A stretch of 64,000 nucleotides of DNA, taken from positions 992,001-1,056,000 of the forward strand of contig NZ_FMZF01000002.1 of assembly GCF_900102745.1 (NCBI RefSeq), given 5' to 3'. The notes beneath the pieces were generated by a model, which was not told where the DNA came from, did no database searches, and was given only the letters and a program-made list of their open reading frames with translations. Positions 9,269 to 17,368 of this stretch are shown here, piece by piece. The position numbers and the translations under genes are program-made. Positions within the stretch are counted from its first letter, which is position 1. Each line of letters starts with the position of its first letter. This DNA is from Geodermatophilus telluris. Its GTDB lineage: Bacteria; Actinomycetota; Actinomycetes; Mycobacteriales; Geodermatophilaceae.

Positions 9269-9859
9269 GTGATCGCGCCCCCGGACGAGGTGATCCGCCA
9301 GGCTGCGCACACCCTGCTGCGCGAGGAGCGCCTGGACACCACCGTGCTCGCCGCCCAGCTGGGCATCTCGCGGGTCACCCTGTTCCGGCGGGTGGGCAAC
9401 CGCGACGCCATCCTCGGCGAGGCGCTGTGGTGGCTGGCGGAGCGCACGCTGCACCGGGCCGTCACCGACCACGACGCCCGGTCGGCCGACCTCCGCGAGC
9501 CCGGCCGGCTGCGCAGCCTCGTCGTCATCGAGGACTACCGCAGCCTGCTCGGCACGGCGCCCTCGCTGCGCCGGTTCCTCGACGACGAGCCGGCCACCGC
9601 GATGCGCATCCTCACCGACCCGCGCGGCCGGGTGCAGCCGCGGCTGGTCGAGGCCTACACGGCCCTGTTCGAGCGTGACGTCGAGGAGCTCGGGCTGGTC
9701 CCCGACGTGCCGCTGCCGCTGCTGTCCTACGCGGTGGTGCGGCTGGGGGAGTCGTTCCTCTACTCCGACGTCATGGTCTCCCGCGAGCCCGACCTCAAGG
9801 CCGCGGCCACGGTGTGCGACGCGCTGGTGACCGGTGTGCTCGGCGTCCGGTCCGGCTGA
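9269..9859 (+). CDS. TetR-family regulator, QsdR-like
   Basis: A 196-residue repressor-type protein. The N-terminal helix-turn-helix is LAAQLGISRVTLFRRVGNRD. The C-terminal half (LRSLVVIEDYRSLLGTAPSL, then VRLGESFLYSDVM) resembles the QsdR ligand domain, known from Rhodococcus quorum-signal degradation. The ligand is unknown here, and no lactonase gene lies beside it. The GTG start follows TAGGCT by 7 nt. It converges with bcp. Confidence 0.75.
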   Translation: MIAPPDEVIRQAAHTLLREERLDTTVLAAQLGISRVTLFRRVGNRDAILGEALWWLAERTLHRAVTDHDARSADLREPGRLRSLVVIEDYRSLLGTAPSLRRFLDDEPATAMRILTDPRGRVQPRLVEAYTALFERDVEELGLVPDVPLPLLSYAVVRLGESFLYSDVMVSREPDLKAAATVCDALVTGVLGVRSG

Positions 9860-9878
9860 CCGGGCCGGCTGACCGTGC

Positions 9879-10367
9879 TCAGCCCAGGCCGAGGTCGCGG
9901 CGCAGCTTGGCGACGTGCCCGGTGGCCTTGACGTTGTAGGCGGCCCGCTCCACCCGGCCCTCGGCGTCGATGACGAACGTCGACCGGATGACGCCCTGCA
10001 CCTCCTTGCCGTACAGCTTCTTGGTGCCGTACGCGCCGTAGGCGGTCAGCACCCGCTTGTCCGGGTCGGAGACCAGCGTGATGCCCAGGCCCTCCTGCTC
10101 GCGGAAGCGCTGCAGCTTCTCCGGCGGGTCGGGCGAGATGCCGATGATGTCCAGCCCCGCCTCGGCCAGCTCGCCGGCGGCGGCGGTGAAGTCGACCGCC
10201 TGCGTGGTGCAGCCGGGGGTCAGGGCGGCGGGGTAGCAGTAGACGATCACCCGGCGGCCGCGGTGGTCGGCGAGCGACACCGGGGTGCCGTCGGCGTCGG
10301 GCAGGGTGAAGTCCGGGGCCGGGTCGCCGGGCGCGAGGCGGATCGGGGCGGGCGCGGTCTCGGTCAT
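9879..10367 (-). CDS. bcp: Thioredoxin-dependent thiol peroxidase (Bcp/PrxQ)
   Basis: About 162 residues; reduces hydroperoxides with thioredoxin as electron donor. The peroxidatic cysteine lies in ALTPGCTTQAVDF. The resolving cysteine found five residues later in E. coli Bcp is replaced by valine. Another cysteine sits before it in VYCYP, so the catalytic cycle may be of the one-cysteine kind. The inner ATG at 10367 was chosen over 10376 because a CAGGAT box lies 7 nt upstream. Confidence 0.88.
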   Translation of the reverse strand: MTETAPAPIRLAPGDPAPDFTLPDADGTPVSLADHRGRRVIVYCYPAALTPGCTTQAVDFTAAAGELAEAGLDIIGISPDPPEKLQRFREQEGLGITLVSDPDKRVLTAYGAYGTKKLYGKEVQGVIRSTFVIDAEGRVERAAYNVKATGHVAKLRRDLGLG

Positions 10368-10415
10368 GCCCGGCATCCTGCCGTGCGCGGGTGACCGGAC
10401 GGCAGCGGGTCGGCG

Positions 10416-10820
10416 CTACCCGGCGAGGAAGGACAGCCGGACGTGGCGCTGCGGGTTGTCCCGGTTGGTGTCGACCAGGCAGATCCGCTGCCAGGTGCCC
10501 AGCTGCAGCCGCCCCTCCAGCACCGGCACGCTGGCGTGCGGCGGCACGAACGCCGGCAGCACGTGGTCGCGGCCGTGCCCGGGGCTGCCGTGCCGGTGCC
10601 GCCAGCGGTCGTCGCGGGGGAGCAGCTCGTCGAGCTGGGCGAGCAGGTCCTCGTCGCTGCCCGAGCCGGTCTCGATGACCGCCACGCCCGCTGTCGCGTG
10701 CGGGACGAAGACGTGCAGCAGCCCGTCGCCCTCGCCGCGGACGAACTCCTCGCACTCCCCGGTCAGGTCCACCACCGCAGACACCCCGCCGGTCCGCACC
10801 GCCCGCAGCTCCGATCGCAT
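10416..10820 (-). CDS. YjbQ family protein (secondary thiamine-phosphate synthase)
   Basis: A 134-residue member of the YjbQ/UPF0047 family. E. coli YjbQ has weak thiamine-phosphate synthase activity, but the physiological role is unsettled. Family marks: [15 protein letters not shown] with the conserved His-Ala-Thr, the [21 protein letters not shown] metal-site region, and the closing [20 protein letters not shown]. The ATG gives the standard length. It is divergent from rph across about 117 bp. Confidence 0.8.
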   Translation of the reverse strand: MRSELRAVRTGGVSAVVDLTGECEEFVRGEGDGLLHVFVPHATAGVAVIETGSGSDEDLLAQLDELLPRDDRWRHRHGSPGHGRDHVLPAFVPPHASVPVLEGRLQLGTWQRICLVDTNRDNPQRHVRLSFLAG

Positions 10821-10923
10821 CGCGACATTGTCGTCCTCCCGGACGACACCGCTGTCACGGCCGCCCTGACGCCAGCCCGGCCGCGACCGCCTCGCCGGGC
10901 GGGAGGCGGTGCGGCCGCGTCGT

Positions 10924-10929
10924 TAGGCT
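10924..10929 (+). promoter_or_regulatory. Leaderless -10 box of rph
   Basis: TAGGCT, 8 nt, then the GTG of rph. It supports the short start rather than the long upstream open frame. Confidence 0.68.
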
Positions 10930-10937
10930 CGGCGTCC

Positions 10938-11675
10938 GTGACCCGCCCCGACGGCCGCACGGCCGACCAGCTCCGCCCGGTGACCATCACGCGCAACTGG
11001 CTCGACCACGCCGAGGGGTCGGTGCTCGTGGAGTTCGGCCGCACCCGGGTGCTGTGCGCGGCCAGCGTCACCGAGGGCGTCCCGCGCTGGCGCAAGGGCT
11101 CGGGGCTGGGCTGGGTCACCGCCGAGTACGCCATGCTGCCGCGCGCCACGCACACCCGCGGCGACCGCGAGTCGGTCAAGGGCCGCATCGGCGGGCGCAC
11201 CCACGAGATCAGCCGGCTCATCGGCCGCTCGCTGCGCGCCTCGATCGACCTGGCCGCGCTGGGCGAGAACAGCATCGCCCTCGACTGCGACGTCCTCCAG
11301 GCCGACGGCGGCACCCGGACGGCGGCCATCACCGGTGCCTACGTCGCGCTGGCCGACGCCGTCTCCTGGCTCGGCGAGCGCCGGAAGCTCTCGCGGAAGA
11401 ACGCACTCGTCCAGTCCGTGGCCGCGGTGAGCGTGGGCGTCGTCGACGGCGAGCCGCGCCTCGACCTCGCCTACGAGGAGGACGTGCGGGCGGGCACCGA
11501 CATGAACGTCGTCTGCACCGGCGAGGGCGGTTTCGTCGAGGTGCAGGGCACCGCCGAGGGCGCCGTCTTCGACCGGCCGACCCTCGACGCGCTGCTCGAC
11601 CTCGCCGTCGCCGGCTGCGCCGAGCTCACCCGCGTCCAGCAGGAGGCGCTGCAGTCGGCGGGTGCGGCCCGGTGA
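10938..11675 (+). CDS. rph: Ribonuclease PH
   Basis: A 245-residue phosphorolytic 3'-5' exoribonuclease that trims tRNA 3' ends. The N-terminus [17 protein letters not shown] is typical, followed by [18 protein letters not shown], the arginine-rich [20 protein letters not shown] region and the phosphate-binding [17 protein letters not shown]. The GTG start lies 8 nt after TAGGCT. rdgB follows with a 4-nt GTGA overlap, the usual actinobacterial pairing. Confidence 0.95.
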   Translation: MTRPDGRTADQLRPVTITRNWLDHAEGSVLVEFGRTRVLCAASVTEGVPRWRKGSGLGWVTAEYAMLPRATHTRGDRESVKGRIGGRTHEISRLIGRSLRASIDLAALGENSIALDCDVLQADGGTRTAAITGAYVALADAVSWLGERRKLSRKNALVQSVAAVSVGVVDGEPRLDLAYEEDVRAGTDMNVVCTGEGGFVEVQGTAEGAVFDRPTLDALLDLAVAGCAELTRVQQEALQSAGAAR

Positions 11676-12283
11676 GCACCCGACTGCTGCTGGCCACCCG
11701 CAACGCCGGCAAGCTCGCCGAGCTGCAGCGGCTGCTGGAGAGCGCCGTCCCCGGCGTCGAGGTGGTCGGCCTCCGCGACGTCGACGAGTACCCCGAGGCC
11801 CCCGAGACCGGCGCGACCTTCGCCGAGAACGCGCTGCTCAAGGCCCGGGAGGCGGTCCGGTACACCGGCCTGCCGGCGGTCGCCGACGACTCCGGCATCA
11901 CCGTCGACGCGCTCAACGGGATGCCCGGCGTGCTCTCCGCGCGCTGGTCGGGCCGGCACGGCGACGACCCGGCCAACACCGCGCTGCTGCTCGGCCAGCT
12001 CGCCGACGTCCCCGCCGAGCGCCGGGGGGCCGCCTTCGTCTGCGCCGCCGCCCTGGTCACCCCCGACGGCAGCGAGCACGTCGTCGAGCGGCAGTGGCGG
12101 GGACAGGTGGTGCGCGAGCCGCGCGGGAGCAACGGCTTCGGCTACGACCCGGTGTTCCTGCCCGACGGCCTCGAGCTCACCGCCGCCGAGCTGGCGCCGC
12201 AGGACAAGGACGCCCGCAGCCACCGCGGCCAGGCCTTCACCGCGCTGGTGCCGGTCGTCGCCCAGGAGCTGGCCGGGAGCTGA
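11672..12283 (+). CDS. rdgB: XTP/dITP diphosphatase (RdgB/HAM1)
   Basis: A 203-residue house-cleaning pyrophosphatase removing dITP and XTP from the nucleotide pool. It has the N-terminal [14 protein letters not shown] nucleotide-binding segment, [32 protein letters not shown] with the catalytic aspartate, and the C-terminal GFGYDPVF and [12 protein letters not shown] motifs. The GTG overlaps the rph stop by 4 nt. Its stop codon lies inside a 32-bp perfect palindrome shared with the convergent neighbour. Confidence 0.95.
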   Translation: MSTRLLLATRNAGKLAELQRLLESAVPGVEVVGLRDVDEYPEAPETGATFAENALLKAREAVRYTGLPAVADDSGITVDALNGMPGVLSARWSGRHGDDPANTALLLGQLADVPAERRGAAFVCAAALVTPDGSEHVVERQWRGQVVREPRGSNGFGYDPVFLPDGLELTAAELAPQDKDARSHRGQAFTALVPVVAQELAGS

Positions 12284-12302
12284 GCCGGCTCAGCTCCCGG
12301 CC
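12271..12302. terminator. Bidirectional terminator, 32-bp perfect palindrome
   Basis: A perfect 32-bp palindrome (GGCCGGGAGCTGAGCC and its complement) that contains the stop codons of both convergent genes symmetrically. Both proteins therefore end Ala-Gly-Ser. There is no T-tract, as usual in such high-GC genomes. Confidence 0.75.
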
Positions 12303-12799
12303 GACCAGCTCACGAAGGCCTCCGCCGCGGCGGCGAGCGCGGGCGGGAAGGCCAGCACCAGCCAGGCGGCGAGCACCCGGTCGGTGCGCCACCGGCCGCG
12401 CAGCCGGCCCGGCGCCGGGGGTTCGGCCGCTCCGGCGGCCCGGGCGGCCTGCCACGCCTCCACCCGCACCCAGCCCGGCGCGACGCCGCAGACCAGGGCG
12501 AGGACCACCGTGGCGGCGAGGGTGGGCGGGAGGCTCCCGGGCACGAGCAGCACCACCCCGGCGAGCCCCGCGCCGGCCACGAACCCGGCCACGGTCACCG
12601 CGCCGAGGCAGAACACCGCGGCGGACACGGCGGCGAGCACCGCGGACGCGCCGGCCAGCACCTCGGCCGCGGGGCGGTCGAGCAGCAGCAGGGCGCCTGC
12701 GGCGAGCGCGACGAGGACCGCGCCGGCGAGCGTGACGCGGGCCAGGGGCACCGGCGTCGGCGGGGCGGCGGCCGGGACGGCGGGCACGGCGGCGCTCAC
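12290..12799 (-). CDS. Hydrophobic membrane protein coupled to the glycosyltransferase
   Basis: 169 residues with about four or five transmembrane stretches: VTLAGAVLVALAAGALLLL, VLAAVSAAVFCLGAVTVAGF, LAGVVLLVPG, AATVVLALVCGVAPG and VLAAWLVLAFPPALAAAAEA. No family was recognised. Its GTG overlaps the stop of the upstream glycosyltransferase by 4 nt, so the two are co-translated and this protein may be an accessory of that enzyme (inference). Confidence 0.7.
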   Translation of the reverse strand: MSAAVPAVPAAAPPTPVPLARVTLAGAVLVALAAGALLLLDRPAAEVLAGASAVLAAVSAAVFCLGAVTVAGFVAGAGLAGVVLLVPGSLPPTLAATVVLALVCGVAPGWVRVEAWQAARAAGAAEPPAPGRLRGRWRTDRVLAAWLVLAFPPALAAAAEAFVSWSAGS

Positions 12800-14796
12800 C
12801 GGGGACCCCCGGCGGTCAGGTCGGCCCAGCCCAGCCGCTCGGGGCGGTCGTCGCCGGCCACCGCGACGGGCGGCTCCTCGCGCACGTGGCTGGACAGCCC
12901 GTGCGTCGTCTTCTCCCAGTAGAAGGGCCGGGTGAGCAGCTGCCAGGCCGCCTTGTACGACGCGACCGAGTGCAGCAGCCAGTACAGCGGCGAGAGCAGC
13001 GCGAAGGGCACCAGGCCGTAGCTGCGCCGCTTGAAGCCGGCCAGCAGCGACAGGTAGACGATCACGCCGTTGCCGAGGACGAGGTTGGCGGTGCTCACCC
13101 ACAGCAGCCACTCCGGCAGCACCGGCAGCAGCGCACCAGGGGCGGCGAGCTGCACGAGGAACAGCGCGTACAGCCACGGGGTGAGCAGGAACATCGCCGG
13201 CGTCCCGCCGATGAGCAGACCGAAGCCGGCGGCCTGGCGCGGCCCGACGGTGCGCACCAGGTGCAGCGGGCGGCGGGTGTGCACCAGGACGGTCTGCATG
13301 TAGCCCTTGATCCAGCGGCTGCGCTGCCGGACCCAGTTGCCGACGGCCATGTTGGCCTCCTCGTACGTCGTCGAGTTGACGACGGCGACGCGGTGGCCGC
13401 GGGCGGAGGCGCGGATGCCGAGGTCGGCGTCCTCGGTGACGTTGAACGGGTCCCAGCCGCCGAGCTCCCGCAGCAGGTCGGTGCGGAAGTGGTTGCTCGT
13501 GCCGCCCAGGGGGATCGGCAGCCGCAGCCGGTCGAGGCCGGCGAGGGTGTAGTCGAACCAGGACGAGTACTCGAGGGTGAACATGCGGGTGAGCACGTTC
13601 TCCCGGGCGTTGAAGTAGTTCAGCGCCGCCTGCACGCACACCAGGTCCTCACCGCCCGTGCGGAAGGCGACGACGGCCTTCTTGAGCTGGTCGGGGTCCG
13701 GCCGGTCCTCGGCGTCGTAGATGACGACGTGCTCGCCGCGGGCGAAGGCCAGGCCCACGTTGCACGCCCGCGGCTTGGTCTTGGGCAGCGAGTGCGGGAC
13801 CACGACGATGCGCACCAGGTCCGGCGGCGCGGCGGCCAGCGCGGCCTCCAGCGTCTCGGGGTCGTCCTCCTCGAGCAGCAGGAGGATCTCCGTCTTCTCC
13901 CGCGGGTAGTCCAGCGCGGCGAGGTTGCGCATGAGCAGCCCGACGATGCCGGCCTCGCGGTAGACCGGGACGAGGATCGTGTAGCGGGGCAGCTCGTCGT
14001 CGGTGAGCGCGGCGACCTGGGCGTCGGTGACCTGCTCGACGGTCTCGTAGGCCGTCCCGACCGTGCTGATCACCGCCTTGGCGCCGACCGCCAGCGCGAC
14101 GACGACGTTGACCGCCGCCACCAGCACCGTCGCGGTGGACGCCGGCGCCAGCACCAGCCCGACGGCGGTGGCCAGCAGCAGCGCGGCGGCGACGGCGACC
14201 TGCGGCCACACGAACACCGTGGACGCCGACTCCTCGGGTCGCCGCTCGGCCAGCGAGCTGACCGCGTCGTGCACCAGCTCGTCGCGCCAGACCGTGCGCA
14301 GCGCCCGCTGCACGTCCCAGTCGGTGGTCACCACCTGCCGGACGCGGGGGATGCCGGTGCGGCCGGCCACCTCGGCCTCGACGTGCGCCGAGGGCCGGCC
14401 GGCGGTGGCGACGACGACCCGCTCCTGTCCGTCCTCGTCGCGCTCGACCTCCAGCGGCAGCCACAGCTCCCGGGCCAGCAGCGCGGCCGGGAACAGCCGG
14501 GCCAGCTCCGGGTCGACCTGCACGGGGTCGACGAAGGCCAGGTCGGTGCCCCACACCTCGGCGAGGGCCACGTAGAGCTGCCGGCGGCTCACCAGGCCCC
14601 GGGCGAGCAGCACCGAGCCCAGGGGTTCGCCGACCCGCCGTCCCTGCGCCAGCGCGTCGGTGAGCTGCGTCGGCGTGAGCGCGCCCTGGTCGACGAGCAC
14701 GTCGCCGAGGCGGCGCTCGGTCCGCCGGGCGGGGAGCGGCAGCGGGGAGGCCGCTCGGGCGCGGTCGGGCCGGAGCCGGGGCGGGGGAGCGGTCAC
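12796..14796 (-). CDS. Family 2 glycosyltransferase with N-terminal MshEN-like domain
   Basis: 666 residues. Residues about 28-165 form an MshEN/GspE-N-like domain with the spaced signature RRLGDVLVDQGALTPTQL and GEPLGSVLLARGLVS, the pattern that binds c-di-GMP in MshE and NfrB. Two transmembrane helices follow near residues 195-245. A GT2 catalytic domain comes next, with YTILVPVYREAG, YDAEDRPD (metal DxD), TEDADLG and RQRSRWIKGY (QxxRW). Three to four C-terminal helices complete it. The layout resembles membrane synthases such as NfrB and cellulose synthase, so a processive exopolysaccharide synthase switched by c-di-GMP is likely; the sugar is unknown. GTG start. Confidence 0.85.
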   Translation of the reverse strand: MTAPPPRLRPDRARAASPLPLPARRTERRLGDVLVDQGALTPTQLTDALAQGRRVGEPLGSVLLARGLVSRRQLYVALAEVWGTDLAFVDPVQVDPELARLFPAALLARELWLPLEVERDEDGQERVVVATAGRPSAHVEAEVAGRTGIPRVRQVVTTDWDVQRALRTVWRDELVHDAVSSLAERRPEESASTVFVWPQVAVAAALLLATAVGLVLAPASTATVLVAAVNVVVALAVGAKAVISTVGTAYETVEQVTDAQVAALTDDELPRYTILVPVYREAGIVGLLMRNLAALDYPREKTEILLLLEEDDPETLEAALAAAPPDLVRIVVVPHSLPKTKPRACNVGLAFARGEHVVIYDAEDRPDPDQLKKAVVAFRTGGEDLVCVQAALNYFNARENVLTRMFTLEYSSWFDYTLAGLDRLRLPIPLGGTSNHFRTDLLRELGGWDPFNVTEDADLGIRASARGHRVAVVNSTTYEEANMAVGNWVRQRSRWIKGYMQTVLVHTRRPLHLVRTVGPRQAAGFGLLIGGTPAMFLLTPWLYALFLVQLAAPGALLPVLPEWLLWVSTANLVLGNGVIVYLSLLAGFKRRSYGLVPFALLSPLYWLLHSVASYKAAWQLLTRPFYWEKTTHGLSSHVREEPPVAVAGDDRPERLGWADLTAGGPR

Positions 14797-14944
14797 CCCG
14801 GGGACATCGGCGGGTGGCCGGGCCCGGTCCAGACAGCGGCCGGCGCGCTCACCCGCAGGGGTGGGGCACCGATCCGGCCCGGGACCGGCCGCGGGCGGCT
14901 AGGGTCCGCCGGCGCGGGCGGCGGCGCCCGCGGAGGAGGCCGGG

Positions 14945-16042
14945 GTGCGCGCGGACCGCAGGGCGTGGACGACGGGGCTGCGGCCCGGGCCGGTGGGCTA
15001 CCGGCGGGCGGAGGTGCTGCGCGGGGGGTTCGGTGCGCTGGCCGGCATCGCGCTGGCCGGGGTGACCGCCTCGGCGGTGCCGGGCGGGCCGGCCGGGCTG
15101 CCGTGGATCGTGGCCCCGATGGGCGCCACCGCCGTCCTGCTGTTCGCCGCGCCGGCCAGCCCGCTGGCCCAGCCGTGGCCGGTGCTGGCCGGCAACACCG
15201 TCTCGACGCTGGTCGGGGTGGCCGCCGGCAAGCTGGTCGACGACGTCACCGCGGCCGCCGCGGTCGCCGTCGCGGTGGCGATCCCGCTGATGATGGTGCT
15301 GCGCTGCGTGCACCCGCCCGGCGGCGCCTGTGCGCTGTTCACCGCGGTCGGCGGGGCGGCGGTGCACGACCACGGCTGGGCGTTCGTGCTGTGGCCGGTC
15401 GGCGTCGACACCGTGGTGCTGCTGCTGGTGGCCGCGCTGGTGAACAACCTGACCGGCCGGCCCTACCCGCACGTGCCCGAGCCGCCGCCCCCGCCCGGTG
15501 CCGACGCGCCGCCCACCGAGCGGGTCGGGCTGCGCACCGAGGACGTGCGGGCGGCCATGGACCGCCTCGACCGCGGTCTCGACGTGATGCCCGGCGACGT
15601 CCTGGCGCTCGTGCGGGACGCCGAGGCGCACGCGCTGGACCGCCGGCTCGGGCAGCTGCGGGTCGGTGCGGTGATGGCGCGCGACGTCCGCACGGTGCAG
15701 CCGCAGGAGACGCTCTACCGGGCGCGGATGCTGATGAACCAGCACGCGGTCAAGGCGCTGCCGGTGGTCACCGACGACCGCCGGGTGGTCGGCATCGTGA
15801 CCGTGTACGACCTGTTCAATCTCGACGTCGCCGCGCTGGACCCGGTGTCGCGGGTGATGAGCAGCCCGGTCAGCACCGTCGGTGCGGACACCCCGGTGTC
15901 GGAGCTGGTGGGGCTGATGGCCGACCGCGGGCTGCGGCACCTGCCGGTGGTCGACGACGACGGCCGGCTGGCCGGGATCGTCACTCGCGCCGAGCTGGTC
16001 GCCGTCCTGCACCGGGCACTCGTCGACGCGCAGCAGGCGTAG
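14945..16042 (+). CDS. HPP-family membrane protein with two CBS domains
   Basis: 365 residues. The N-terminal half (to about residue 175) is an HPP integral membrane domain with four to five helices and the signature RCVHPPGGACAL. HPP proteins have been linked to nitrite transport in plastids and cyanobacteria, but the bacterial CBS fusions are uncharacterised. After a proline-rich linker come two CBS repeats (VMARDVRTVQPQETL to GIVTVYDLFNL, and VMSSPVSTVGADTPV to GIVTRAELVAV), which usually sense adenine nucleotides. GTG start with GAGGAGG about 7 nt upstream and TAGGGT at 14900-14905 as probable -10. Confidence 0.8.
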   Translation: MRADRRAWTTGLRPGPVGYRRAEVLRGGFGALAGIALAGVTASAVPGGPAGLPWIVAPMGATAVLLFAAPASPLAQPWPVLAGNTVSTLVGVAAGKLVDDVTAAAAVAVAVAIPLMMVLRCVHPPGGACALFTAVGGAAVHDHGWAFVLWPVGVDTVVLLLVAALVNNLTGRPYPHVPEPPPPPGADAPPTERVGLRTEDVRAAMDRLDRGLDVMPGDVLALVRDAEAHALDRRLGQLRVGAVMARDVRTVQPQETLYRARMLMNQHAVKALPVVTDDRRVVGIVTVYDLFNLDVAALDPVSRVMSSPVSTVGADTPVSELVGLMADRGLRHLPVVDDDGRLAGIVTRAELVAVLHRALVDAQQA

Positions 16043-16079
16043 GAGGCCCGCCCCGCGCCGGGCGCGGGGCGGGCCTCCT
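16041..16079. terminator. Bidirectional terminator hairpin
   Basis: Two perfectly complementary 19-nt arms (16041-16059 and 16061-16079) with a single central base, starting inside the stop codon of the HPP-CBS gene and ending 10 nt before the stop of the convergent gene. A very stable GC hairpin without T-tract. Confidence 0.8.
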
Positions 16080-16089
16080 GTGCCTGGGG

Positions 16090-16965
16090 TCAGGCGGTGG
16101 GCGAGGCGCCCGCGGTGCCGGCGCCGGCCTGCGGCTCGCCGTCCGACGAGCCGCTCTGCCCGGAGCCGCTGCCGGAGCCGCCGTCGGTCCCGCTGCCGGA
16201 GTCGGTGCCCGAGTCGGTGCCGGAGTCGGCGCCGGAGTCGTCGTCCGTCGTGGGCGAGGACTCCGACGTCGAGGTCGCCGGCGTCGGCGTGCCGTCCTCG
16301 GTGCCGTCCTCCTGCGTGCCGTCGTCCTCGGCGCCGTCCTCCGGGGCCTCCGACGAGCTCGGGGCCTCGGTCGTCGGGCCGGCCGGCGCGGTGCCGTCCG
16401 TGTCGTCGGAGGAGTCCTCGTCGCCGGCGGCGCCGGAGCCGGAGGACCCCGACGCGATCTCGCCCAGCGTGGTGGACGACGACGCGGTCTGCGCACCCAC
16501 CAGCGCCGACACCGGCTCCTTCGAGACGAGCTCGATGCCGGTCACGACCGCCATCCCGAGCACGAAGACCCCGGCGGCGTAGGCGGCCACCCGCGGCCAG
16601 CGCACCCGCTCGAGCACCGGCGGGCGGCGCCGCGGCGCGGGACGTCGCGGGTCGAGGTGGGCGGGCAGGACGGCGGTGGCCGCGTCCGGGTCGGGGGCCG
16701 ACCGGCGGGTCAGCTGCTCGCGGGCCCGGCGCAGCTTCTCGTTGGTGCGGTTGAGCGACTCGCTGTACAGCGCGGCGCCGACGGTGCTGACGACGCTGGC
16801 GAGCGCCGCGCCGACCACCGTGCCGGCGACGCCGAAGAAGGACAGCACCACGGCGGCGGAGACGGCGGCCAGGGCGCCGGCGGCCACCTGCACGGCGCTG
16901 ATCGGCGGCTTGGGCTTCTCGTCGGGGGCGGGAGGGTCGGTCTGCTCGGTGCGCGGGGAGGTCAT
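16090..16965 (-). CDS. Membrane-anchored protein with long Asp/Ser/Gly/Thr-rich tail
   Basis: 291 residues, no family recognised. A cytoplasmic N-terminus is followed by a hydrophobic pair (VQVAAGALAAVSAAVVLSFF and VVGAALASVVSTVGAALY), a charged loop with LNRTNEKLRRAREQLTRR, and a third helix VAAYAAGVFVLGMAVVTGIE near residue 150. The last 110 residues or so are low complexity (Ser, Asp, Gly, Thr, Pro), probably an extracellular disordered stalk. The ATG was chosen because GGAG lies 6 nt upstream and the hydrophobic segments then follow a short charged N-terminus. Confidence 0.65.
   Translation of the reverse strand: MTSPRTEQTDPPAPDEKPKPPISAVQVAAGALAAVSAAVVLSFFGVAGTVVGAALASVVSTVGAALYSESLNRTNEKLRRAREQLTRRSAPDPDAATAVLPAHLDPRRPAPRRRPPVLERVRWPRVAAYAAGVFVLGMAVVTGIELVSKEPVSALVGAQTASSSTTLGEIASGSSGSGAAGDEDSSDDTDGTAPAGPTTEAPSSSEAPEDGAEDDGTQEDGTEDGTPTPATSTSESSPTTDDDSGADSGTDSGTDSGSGTDGGSGSGSGQSGSSDGEPQAGAGTAGASPTA
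16196..16243 (-). repeat. Four 12-bp tandem repeats in the acidic tail
   Basis: Four copies of CCGGAGTCGGTG with small changes, encoding Asp-Ser-Gly-Thr-like units on the minus strand. A site prone to slippage and length variation. Confidence 0.8.
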
Positions 16966-17180
16966 GGGCTCCGACGGGTCGGGTCCGGAGGACGAGCGGT
17001 CGGGGAGTAGCCCGGGTGCGAGCACGCCGTCGTGCGACCGGGCCGGCCCTCCCAGACTACGGCCGCCGGCGTCGGCGTTTCGCGGATCCCGGGCGTGGCG
17101 GCGCCCTGACCTGGACAAATGCGGTGCTGTGACATGGGCTACGCCGAGAGGCCCGGTCCCGGGATCCCCGCTCGTCCGCG

Positions 17181-17261
17181 TGCGGGAGGCGGGAGTCGAA
17201 CCCGCACGCCCGGAGGCACCAGATCCTAAGTCTGGCGTGGCTGCCGTTACACCACTCCCGC
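17181..17261 (-). tRNA. tRNA-Leu (anticodon UAG)
   Basis: 81 nt on the minus strand. The 7-bp acceptor stem pairs 17255-17261 with 17182-17188, and the T arm is GCGGG-TTCGACT-CCCGC. The anticodon arm is CCAGA-CTTAGGA-TCTGG, which places TAG at positions 34-36. The long variable region expected of tRNA-Leu lies between. No CCA is encoded at the 3' end. It stands alone between two protein genes. Confidence 0.93.
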
Positions 17262-17356
17262 GTGGCCGCCGAGTCTAGGTGCCGTCGCGAGTGGGTGCCG
17301 TCGCCCGGCCGGGTGCCCCGGATCGGCCGGAACGGGCCGGTCGGCGCGGTGTCTGG

Positions 17357-17362
17357 CAGGCT
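17357..17362 (+). promoter_or_regulatory. Probable leaderless -10 of the DUF3618 gene
   Basis: CAGGCT ends 6 nt before the GTG. It deviates from TANNNT at the first base, so confidence is lower than for the other boxes. Confidence 0.45.
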
Positions 17363-17368
17363 GTCGCC

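Noticed and set aside
14881-14944. Riboswitch or attenuator before the HPP-CBS gene
   Set aside because: The leader after TAGGGT is only about 33 nt and holds little beyond a Shine-Dalgarno sequence.
12886-17010. A very long open frame on the plus strand, over 1,300 codons, opposite the glycosyltransferase and beyond
   Set aside because: Its translation is rich in Arg, Gly, Ala, Gln and His with no domain. It lies antisense to a clear glycosyltransferase and in a shifted frame across the HPP-CBS gene. Such frames are common by-products of extreme GC content.
17181-17261. tRNA-Leu as an integration site for a genomic island
   Set aside because: No integrase gene and no duplicated tRNA 3' end were found on either side within the window.
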